The notes under the pieces are model-generated. The model did not search any database. It worked only from the letters and a program-made list of their open reading frames with translations, and was not told the origin of the DNA. From positions 4,552,979 to 4,616,978 of the forward strand of contig NW_006921533.1 in NCBI RefSeq assembly GCF_000340215.1: a stretch of DNA of 64,000 nucleotides, read 5' to 3'. Origin of the DNA: Pseudocercospora fijiensis CIRAD86 (taxonomy: Eukaryota; Ascomycota; Dothideomycetes; Mycosphaerellales; Mycosphaerellaceae). The stretch's first letter is position 1. Each line of letters begins with the position of its first letter. Positions 56,221 to 64,000 of the stretch are shown piece after piece. The translations under genes were made by a program, and so were the position numbers.

Positions 56221-58263
56221 CTATCGAGTGGCACCAGGGCTCGAGACAGCGTCCAAAGGTGCTGCGTGCAGGGCGGGCTTGGCGCTTTTGCCCATCGTAC
56301 CGTTTCGTTTTCTTTCCAGGGCGTTGAGGACCCACTCGCCGACTTCCATATCGATGAATTGTCCTGGGTTCGCGTCGGGCTCCGCAGAAGCTTCTGCCGA
56401 TGGCTCAGGCTGTGACTCGCCGTTCGCTTCGGCAGCCTCAGCAGCCTCAGCAGCCTCTTCATCCTCTTCGGCGATTGTTGCTGGCTTGTCAAGAGCCGCG
56501 AGCCAGGCATGCTGAAGCAGCATAGGATACGTAGGTCGAAGCTTCGGAATCTTGTTTAGACAACCAGCGACAAAATCACGGGCGGCCTCGGAGAATTGGT
56601 CCGCAGGCAAATCAGGAGGATCACCATCGACAATTGCCTAGGTAAAGTCAGTGGAGGTGTACTGGTGAAGTTCTGTTGTACGTACCGCTAATTGCGAGAA
56701 GATGTTGTCATATGTCTCTGGTGGATATGGGTAGCGACCCAAGGCGCATTCGATGATCGTTAGGCCCAAGGACCAGATATCTGACTGCACACTGTAGGTT
56801 CCGACACCAGCTGCACCGGCCTGGGCGGTGCCACCACTCGAAATTCGTTCAGGCGCCATGTATGATTGACAACCAATATTGGTCTTCGCTATGCTGGCCA
56901 CCAGATTTCCAGAGACACCAAAGTCGCAGATTTTGATTTGTCCCCTTGTGTTGACGAGAATATTCGTTGGCTTTACATCTCGATGAATGATATTGTGTTC
57001 CTCCTTCAACGACTTCAAGCCAAGCACAGTGGAGTATGTGATCTTGCGCAGCACACCCTCAGGTATGCCATCGCCATATATTTTATCGATACTGCCTCCG
57101 TCCATGAATTCCATGCAGATGTATACTGCGCCCTCCTGGAAAAAGGCGCCGTAGAAGTCGACAATGTAGGGTGATATACATCGGTGAAGGATGTCGAGTT
57201 CCATGATGATAGACTGAAACTTGGCGTCATCCAGCTCCAGTCGCATTTCCTTCATGGCCATCACGATTCCAGTGGTGCCTCCTCGCCCATACGCCTGGGC
57301 AGCCGTGGCGTTGGTGGGCGTCTCAACAGCCGCTCTCGTCGGAGAATTGGGCTCTTCATCTGCTTCGGACTTGGACTTGTTGCCAGCCAAGCCTTGACCT
57401 ACCTTTCGAAACTTCGGTCTTGAATGTCGTACTTTGTACACCGTGCCGTAGTTTCCTTTACCGAGCTCATCCAATGTGTCCACCTCGTTCAAACTTATGC
57501 TGAAGCTTTTACCTGACGAGAAGTCAATGCCTTCGCCGTGAACAACTGCTTTGCCTTTGAACTTCAGCGCGCCGGTCTTTGTGTCGATCAAGTCGGCGTA
57601 TTTATCCATGGCAGTCTCCTGCTTCTTCGGCTCTTGACCGTTGGCGTCTCCACTAGCAGGTCCACCTCCCATCTGCGACAGAGTCATCTTAGGCTTCTGT
57701 CTGCCTCCAGTCGGGGCTGCTGGGCTCGCCACAGGATTTGCGCCAGGTAGACCTCCTGGAAGCTTCATGCCGCGCCTTTCTGCCATGGACATCGGCTGCC
57801 CTGACGTATTATTGCCAGTGATCGCTGGCGATGACATGGTTGGGTGCGGTGCCGGACGACTCATATTCGCAGGCAGCTTGAAGCCAGCAGGAAAGCCACC
57901 AACTGCAGGGCCAGGTGATTGAGCTGGAGGACTAATGGGCCCACGATTGGGCTGCGGTGTGGCGGGACCTTGTCTTGCTAGCGAGAAGGCCTTCATCCTT
58001 GCTGCAATATCAGGATTCATGGGAGTCGGACCTCCTCTCTGTGCAAATGTCGCGCCTGCTGGTCTTCTTGCAGCATCCAGAGTTCCCCGCGCGGTCGAGG
58101 AAGCTGTCATATTGGACATGCTCAAAGGAACACTTGGGTCGGAGGTGATTCGCGGAGGACATCGCAGCGTCGGACTTGTTGGGGCGAAGGGTGATGTTGA
58201 TTCCCCAGGAGATGTTGGGGGAGAAGGAGAGTCCAGCGGTGACTCGGGCGCATCGTCGGCCAT
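56221..58263 (-). CDS. PBS2: MAP kinase kinase of the HOG (osmostress) pathway
   Basis: Two exons (58263-56686, 56637-56221) with a 48-nt intron (GTACGT...CCTAG) give 664 aa. The first 270 residues are Pro/Ser/Gly-rich and disordered, the docking and scaffold region. The kinase domain starts at DELGKGNYGTVYKV. It has a long insert before the catalytic Lys (MAMKEM), typical of filamentous-fungal PBS2. HRDVKPTN is the catalytic loop, and the activation segment is DFGVSGNLVASIAKTNIGC followed by QSYMAPERI. The Ser and Thr of SIAKT are the expected MAPKKK phosphosites. The C-terminal lobe continues AIVDGDPPDLP and an acidic Ala/Glu tail. PBS2 activates the HOG1 MAP kinase. The KTNIGCQSYMAPERI segment is characteristic of PBS2. 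Confidence 0.95.
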
Positions 58264-59457
58264 GGTGAAGGTGAATTGAATTTGTCCAAGGTATGTCGCG
58301 CGTGACGTGAAATTGGCGTAGCTGTTCAGCAGCCACTAGCGGGCCAGCGATGCGACAGGTGCTGTACTGTGTTTTTCAAGCAGACGGCACACGCTGCCAA
58401 CGATGCGGCTCTGCCTGGTACAGGAGTGTGAGAGGGTGTGGCAGTTGGTAGGGTTAGAGTTTGCGTGCGGGAGCTGCGGCACAGAGAGCCTTGAGGGACT
58501 CGTAGGTCGATGGCAGAAGGGCTCTCGATGTGGGGAGATGGCAGGAATGACGATGCGATATGATGTGGCGCAGAGGCGTGGGCGTGAGGCAGTTGGCAGG
58601 AAAGCAAGGCGGAGGCCAAGCGAATCAATCGTCGGTAGTGCCCGCAGGCTCGAGAATAAGGACTGATCAAAGTTGTTTATGTCTCCCCCACGCACACGCG
58701 AACGGATACTCTGAATTATACAGTACGTGACTGGAGCTGCGTAGCATTCACAGGCCGTCAGGAACGAGAGCACAGACGATCGGATGCATGATCCAGGCAC
58801 GGCACGTCTGCGTAGTACGTACCTAGCAAGCGGCCGGGGAAGCGTCAGGTATTCACCTAGCATTTGACATCACAGCAGCGTGGTCGACTGCAGAGTTAGA
58901 GCTTGTTGATTCCAACGTTTGAGTTCTGTGTGCGTGAACTGTTTCAAAGTCGCGAACGGGGAGGGGACATGCTTATTAACGTTAGCGCCCGCCGCCCACG
59001 TCCACGCGCACGCCGAAAGCCTGTAGTGTAGGTAAGGTGTCTCCGCGCCGCGCCGTCTTTTCTAAAACGTGACGCTTTCGAGCGACGGAGAGTCGATTGA
59101 TTATTATTCTATGCTGACCTCACATGTGTGATGAGGTCTGCCAACATTCTTCCAAGACCTCCCAAGACCCTACCAAAGCCTAACTACCAAGACCACCCCT
59201 TCGCTTCCGCCACTCCCTCCAGCAACAATAAGAATAAGTTGCCTGATCCATTGCCGGCACCGTGGCCCATTCTGCATGTGAAGTTCGACCAGCGTCCAGT
59301 CGTCACATCGCCACGCCACCGTCACAGATACCAATACCGCGCCTTCGCTCGGGCACAGCCCTTGACGCTCGCCGTGGTCTGACCTGACCGGACCCCAACG
59401 CTGTCGTCGCTCCTACCTCCATTCACGACACACATCCCACCCGCGTCGATTGCCACC
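58264..59457. promoter_or_regulatory. Divergent promoter region of PBS2 and the auxin-efflux-family gene
   Basis: About 1.2 kb between start codons facing away from each other. No gene is supported; frames are short and overlapping. A GCC/GCG-rich stretch (GTTAGCGCCCGCCGCCCACG) lies near 58,983-59,003. Confidence 0.45.
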
Positions 59458-61257
59458 ATGCCCTTCCTACATTCTCCCAAATCCTTCCGACTGCGCGAAC
59501 TCACCAGCGCATCCCTAATCGCTTTCAAGCAACGCCGAATGCCATCCGACCAAACGCTACCCACACAATATCCTGTATGGGACGCAGCTCTCAACGCGAC
59601 CATATCAACAATGGAAGTCGTCGCGTACGCTCACGACTCCCATCCAAACTTCCTCAACCTTGCTGCTCTGGTCTGCGAGGCCGTGCTGGAGGTCGTTTTC
59701 GTCGCCTTGCCAGGTTTCCTGGTCGCCATCTCCGGCATGTTCGATGCCAACAGCCAGAAATTCGTTGCCGAACTCAACACTATGGTCTTCACGCCGTGTC
59801 TTATCTTCACCAAGCTCGCCAGCCAACTCAATGCCGGCAAGCTCGCCGATCTCGTTGTTATTCCCTTCATCTTTATCGCTCAGACCTTGGTGTCGTGGCT
59901 TTGTGCTCAGACTATGGCTTGGTCGTTTGGCTTTGGCAAGAAGAACAAAAAGATGCACAAGAACTTCGTGCTTGCGATGGGAGTCTTTGGCAACTCGAAC
60001 TCCTTGCCGATATCGCTCGTCCTAAGCTTGAGCAAGACTATCAGTGGCTTACATTGGGACGAAATACCAGGTGACAACGATGACGAGGTGGCCGCAAGAG
60101 GTATTCTATATCTGCTTATCTTCCAACAACTGGGGCAATTGCTACGATGGACATGGGGCTACAGCGTCCTTTTGAAGCCAGCCGAATCCTATACTCCATC
60201 CGAGCGCGGAGACGAGCTTGATGACGAGCGTTTGATTGAGGAAGGTCCCTATAGCGACGAGGACGATTCTCCTACGAAAGCAGTTCGAAGGAGTGGCAGT
60301 GATTCCGGCTTTAACAGCGGCTCGGACACTCCCCACTCCATGCATGATTCGAGAGTCAATCTCCGCGACGTTGTGCCAGCGGCGCCTGGTAATGGCAACG
60401 ACATCAGCACTGAGCCCAGAAAACTCGGTCGCTCACATCAAGGTCGAGACGAGGATGCATCGAGCATCGACTCCGATTCCATAACACACTTCCCAAGCTT
60501 CTCACGGACACTGTCTGCGCGATCGGACACCACCGCGTGGAAGAAGCCGCTCTATCAAGCTCAGAGCTCGATTCTCCGCACGACTAAGAGAGTGTGGTAC
60601 ACCATCAGCACTTTCTCTCAGAACCTGTTCCGCAAGCTGCCACAACCCGCCCAGAAAGTTTTGACCGTGTTCTGGTCTTGCTTCAGCGCTTTCATGCGTG
60701 GCGTGTGGCGCCAGATGAATCCACCACTTTGGGCTATGCTGGCTGCCTTGATCGTAGCGAGTATTCCCAAGCTTCAAGAAATCTTCTTCACGCCTGGAAC
60801 TTTAATAAACAATTCGGTCACGCGAGCCATTCAACAGTCTGGTAACGTCGCCGTGCCATTGATTCTGGTTGTCCTTGGAGCAAATCTGGCTCGCTCGACT
60901 CTACCTCAAGATCAACTGGCCACATCGCGGGAAGAGAAGAAAGAGGAGAGAAAGCTTCTTTACGCGTCACTCCTCGCCCGTATGGTCCTTCCCGTGATCA
61001 TAATGGCGCCAGTGCTTGCGCTTGTTGCAAAGTACATTCCGGTTTCTATCCTCGATGATCCAATCTTCATCATCGTCTGCTTCCTGCTCACAGGCGCACC
61101 ATCTGCGCTGCAGCTTGCGCAAATCTGCCAGATCAACAACATCTTCATGGGCGCCATGTCGAGCCTACTAGTCGCAAGCTACGTTGTGGTTATCTTCCCA
61201 AGTACCTTGCTCCTGGTTTTGATGGCGCTCGAGGTAGTCGAATGGGCTGTGATATGA
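59458..61257 (+). CDS. Auxin efflux carrier (PIN-like) family membrane transporter
   Basis: Single exon, 599 aa. The ATG at 59,458 has an excellent context (GCCACCATGCC); a second in-frame ATG (MEVVAYAH) lies 51 codons later, close to the first helix. The transporter fold is two five-helix bundles separated by a long acidic Ser-rich cytoplasmic loop (about residues 245-390). The N-terminal bundle contains VFVALPGFLVAISGMFDANS, LNTMVFTPCLIFTKLASQL and MGVFGNSNSLPISLVLSLS (the GNSNSLP motif). The C-terminal bundle has NPPLWAMLAALIVASIP and LVVLGANLARS, and ends with TGAPSALQLAQICQ. Family members in yeast (ECM3-like, ER membrane) have unclear substrates. Family membership is secure; the substrate is unknown. 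Confidence 0.9.
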   Translation: MPFLHSPKSFRLRELTSASLIAFKQRRMPSDQTLPTQYPVWDAALNATISTMEVVAYAHDSHPNFLNLAALVCEAVLEVVFVALPGFLVAISGMFDANSQKFVAELNTMVFTPCLIFTKLASQLNAGKLADLVVIPFIFIAQTLVSWLCAQTMAWSFGFGKKNKKMHKNFVLAMGVFGNSNSLPISLVLSLSKTISGLHWDEIPGDNDDEVAARGILYLLIFQQLGQLLRWTWGYSVLLKPAESYTPSERGDELDDERLIEEGPYSDEDDSPTKAVRRSGSDSGFNSGSDTPHSMHDSRVNLRDVVPAAPGNGNDISTEPRKLGRSHQGRDEDASSIDSDSITHFPSFSRTLSARSDTTAWKKPLYQAQSSILRTTKRVWYTISTFSQNLFRKLPQPAQKVLTVFWSCFSAFMRGVWRQMNPPLWAMLAALIVASIPKLQEIFFTPGTLINNSVTRAIQQSGNVAVPLILVVLGANLARSTLPQDQLATSREEKKEERKLLYASLLARMVLPVIIMAPVLALVAKYIPVSILDDPIFIIVCFLLTGAPSALQLAQICQINNIFMGAMSSLLVASYVVVIFPSTLLLVLMALEVVEWAVI

Positions 61258-62207
61258 TTTTGAGGAGGTTAAATTAGAAGAAAAACACAAGAAGCTTACA
61301 GCAGACACTCTAGAAGACATTATTGCGAAGAAGACGACTTCCAGGCAACATGGTACAGGCACTCCATGGCGTGGAAAGCAATACAGGCCGTTTGATTGTT
61401 TTTGGTGGCGCGTGAAGGGATCATATAACGACAGCAGGGCTGCGCGCTGCGCCAGAGACGACTTTACGATACTTTGAGTTTGGCGGGCAAGCGTAGCGAG
61501 GGCGTTCGAAGGGCGAGGTTGTATTGTATGACTTCTTTCAAAGAGTCAAAGTCGAACTGTATATTTTTTCTCGTGCTGGGGCAATAGATACTATGTACAA
61601 TTTCCAGCTCTTCGCCGTATCGTCAACTTCAACTTCCCAAGCAACAACGTGAAGTATTGCTCTCCCCCATCGGCATCCGTCGTCGAAAGGTGCTTACGCT
61701 GGAGCCACTATCAACGATCGCGGCACCACTCAATATCGTACTCGTGTCGTCTGTCTCTCGTACCAGTCGCATCTTCTTTCTCAAATCACCTCAATCATCG
61801 CCCAAGCGAGTGGCAGTACTCATGCAACCTTGAAAATGCCGGTGAGCACGATCACTCTCCTCAATCGGCGAATTGATTGGGTGTTCACCGAGATTTGCTG
61901 ATAACTACTCCCCCAGAAACCATCTCACGAAGCTGGAGATCTTCAGCCAGGGCTCTGATGCCACGTAGATGCGACGCTCGCGGTGATTGAGAACGGCCTG
62001 GGCTCGTCTGAAAATGCTGCGAACGCGGTCTGAGGTCGCCATCTCGCCACTTGACACTGTGTTTTCATCTCCCATGCTTCGCCATGCATTAAAAAAAGAC
62101 GTAACTATGCTATTGCTATGCACAACGAAACATCATCGACCTTTACAGGAATTCCAGGGGGGGTATGGAAGTCATCCTCCTTCTTCGCACCCAAGGGTTT
62201 GGATCGA
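61258..62207. other. Convergent 3' flanks, no supported gene
   Basis: This is 950 bp between the stops of the auxin-efflux-family gene and the DUF2985 gene. Several short frames on both strands lack domain features. I see nothing else. Confidence 0.55.
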
Positions 62208-64000
62208 TCATTTCGAAGCACCTGCAGCAACTGAATGAGCGGCCCGAATGTCTTCACTTTCCACTTTCGAAGGATCCACACTTATTCGCATGTCGCCGCG
62301 TTCATGCTTCTTGGCCATCTTTTTGAGTGCTTCCTCGGTCAAGCCTTGACGGAACATGCGCTCGAGCACATCCTTCTTTCGTGTTTTGTGATCGCCGACG
62401 CTGATGATAACTCCGGCTGCAATGTTGCAGGCAATGGAACAGGAGAGAATCGTGGCCGTGAGTGCTTCGGGCCGAACATGGTAGTCTATCGACCACGTGC
62501 ATGTTCCGAGCGCAACTTGGAAGAGACTGTGACAATCCAGCAGCACGACAGCCGCAATCATGAGCCGTAGTGGGAAAGCATGGTGAGTAGCGGTTTCGTG
62601 AGGCTTGTAGAAGGTGTGACTTTTGTTGAACTTCGCTTGGTGGTACTGCAGCCGCTTCTGCTGTCTTGGACTCAAGACAGAGTATTCGGCCATTTCTTCC
62701 TTGTCGACAATGTCATCAATTTGCTGCTCAGTGGCGCTTCTTCTTCTGTCCGGTAGGTCGTTGTGGTCGACAAGTGCAGGCAATTCTTGCTCCTTTCGCA
62801 ACCGCCAAGTCAGATGATGATAGTGTGCTATGAAGCACATATGGTATGTGTCGACTGCGCGGAATGGTGCCAGTCCGTCGCCCATAAGAGCAAACAATGC
62901 GACGAGAATGAGATCGATAACGTTTATAATGTACTCCTGGCGGTCTCCAACGTAGATCCATCCAATAAGAGCGAATACCCATGCGGCACCAAAAAGTGTG
63001 ACCAGTGTAGCGTATACAAAAACGAAGAGGCCCAAAGGCTTGCTGATATATTTCCGGAAGCCTCTCATTGAACGTTTGAAGCCTTCACGTTTGGAGTGCA
63101 AGAGATGACGGACATGATCGTTAAGTTCCGCCACATGTTCCTCGGCCCAGCCTTCAAGACTGACACCATGCGGAAGAACAGCATAGTGAGAATCGCTCAG
63201 CTCGGAGGAAATTGACATCTTTCGTTTCAGATTCGACTCCTGAAGCTCGATCGCATCTCCTTCCGTGGGTTGAGGGGCTGGCTGGGGGGTTGGCTGGGGC
63301 ACAGGCTTGCGTGGTATTGACGGTCCAGGCTGGCCTAATCTTGACGCGCGAGTACCTGCTCGAGAGCGTGCAATTGCTTCGATGTGCTCAGAGGTCGGCC
63401 TCCTTGATAAAGTGTAGGTTGGTCTGCGATTGACAAGCCCACCAAGATCCGGCACGAAGAGGGAGTTTTGGAGGTTCGTGAGGGTACCAAGAGTCCTCAC
63501 CTCGGGATCAACAAGATCAAGCAGATCGATGACATCTGCCTCATATTCAGTATCCTCTTGCATTCGCTGAGAGTACCTGCCATCTGGTCTCTGCGCTGTT
63601 GAAGTGTTACTCCTGAACCTGGAGAGACCGAATCCTCTTGACCGCTGCGCTGCGTGTCCTGCACTGTGCATAGCGGCGCCGCCTGCGCCCAATCTCTCTG
63701 GAGAAGGTGTCCGCGTAGCCATATCACGGGCATCTATTCCCGGCGTGGTGGCTCGTGAGCCCTCTGGAATATTTCGATATCCTGGATGCGTTGCGCCACC
63801 CCTCGGAGTAGCTTGCGCGCCTTCTGTGATTGTTGAAAGTTGACCTGCACCACCATCTAGGGTTCTCTGCCTGGACAGATCGGTAGCCTGGGATAAGACA
63901 TTACTTGATGGTCGCTGTGGTGCCGAGAAACTCCTACGCCTTCCGGTCACAGCATCATCTTCTTCTTGAGCGTTGCTGTCAGAAGGCGCCTGAGAAGCCG
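62208..64000 (-). CDS. DUF2985 integral membrane protein (5' end beyond window)
   Basis: The open frame continues past the last base of the window, so the N-terminus is missing. A GTG at 63,950 is internal, not the start, since residues AQEEDDAVTGRRRSFS run through it. About 597 residues are present. The first 300 are Ser/Pro/Arg-rich. The membrane part follows: FRKYISKPLGLFVFVYATLV, then AAWVFALIGWIYVG, IINVIDLILVALFALMGDGL and PFRAVDTYHMCFIAHYHH. Two more helices follow near the C-terminus (FPLRLMIAAVVLLDCHSLFQ and ILSCSIACNIAAGVIIS). This is the arrangement of the fungal DUF2985 family, whose function is unknown. Domain assignment is by motif recall. Confidence 0.85.
   Translation of the reverse strand, partial: ASQAPSDSNAQEEDDAVTGRRRSFSAPQRPSSNVLSQATDLSRQRTLDGGAGQLSTITEGAQATPRGGATHPGYRNIPEGSRATTPGIDARDMATRTPSPERLGAGGAAMHSAGHAAQRSRGFGLSRFRSNTSTAQRPDGRYSQRMQEDTEYEADVIDLLDLVDPEVRTLGTLTNLQNSLFVPDLGGLVNRRPTYTLSRRPTSEHIEAIARSRAGTRASRLGQPGPSIPRKPVPQPTPQPAPQPTEGDAIELQESNLKRKMSISSELSDSHYAVLPHGVSLEGWAEEHVAELNDHVRHLLHSKREGFKRSMRGFRKYISKPLGLFVFVYATLVTLFGAAWVFALIGWIYVGDRQEYIINVIDLILVALFALMGDGLAPFRAVDTYHMCFIAHYHHLTWRLRKEQELPALVDHNDLPDRRRSATEQQIDDIVDKEEMAEYSVLSPRQQKRLQYHQAKFNKSHTFYKPHETATHHAFPLRLMIAAVVLLDCHSLFQVALGTCTWSIDYHVRPEALTATILSCSIACNIAAGVIISVGDHKTRKKDVLERMFRQGLTEEALKKMAKKHERGDMRISVDPSKVESEDIRAAHSVAAGASK

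Noticed and set aside
59128..59382. 84-codon plus-strand frame before the auxin-efflux-family gene
   Set aside because: It is low-complexity Pro/Ser-rich, without homology, and most likely leader or promoter DNA.

Overview
The window is nuclear DNA of a filamentous ascomycete, most likely a Dothideomycete-like Pezizomycotina (inference). The evidence is genes with 38-190 nt GT-AG introns, fungal-type gene families, and two large blocks of transposon DNA heavily altered by repeat-induced point mutation (RIP). In those blocks CpA and TpG are depleted and TpA enriched, so former Trp and Gln codons read as TAG or TAA and former Cys codons read as Tyr.

Layout. 1-6.8 kb is a nest of RIP-killed transposons: a Ty3/gypsy chromovirus pol (+) with its 3' LTR and an antisense accessory gene, a Tad1-like LINE (-), and a piggyBac-like transposase (-). 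8.3-22.0 kb is a gene island: a fungal rhodopsin-domain protein, APC10/DOC1, SWC5, phosphatidylinositol synthase, a four-exon complex I subunit (NDUFB4-like), a glutathione S-transferase and a BTB protein. 22.3-46.9 kb is the second RIP block: an 89-bp tandem duplication, a 2.8 kb satellite-like array, a DUF6589-like gene relic (+), a minisatellite field, a 9.95 kb hAT transposon, and a RecQ/DEAD-type helicase relic (-). 47.5-64 kb is a second gene island: a CBM48-like protein, a NIPA-family Mg transporter, HSP104, the HOG-pathway kinase PBS2, an auxin-efflux-carrier family protein and a DUF2985 membrane protein that runs off the window.

The most unusual object is the hAT element at 33,270-43,220. 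It has a perfect 8-bp target duplication (ATTTCTAG) and matching imperfect terminal inverted repeats. Besides a RIP-mutated hAT transposase it carries two recognisable, RIP-mutated histone H3-like genes, one with its tail motif GKAPRK present three times, and an unidentified Lys/Arg-rich gene. Five introns in three of these genes (all minus strand) contain tandem copies of a 12-13 nt unit with a GCCGGC core, while keeping canonical splice ends and reading frame. Thirteen clusters of this unit are visible in the element and none was seen in tandem elsewhere in the window. A transposon carrying histone genes with a shared intron repeat family is the best candidate here for an undescribed system.

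The genes of the two islands are ordinary housekeeping and signalling genes with no evident joint pathway. HSP104 appears to lack about 20 conserved residues in its second AAA+ module.
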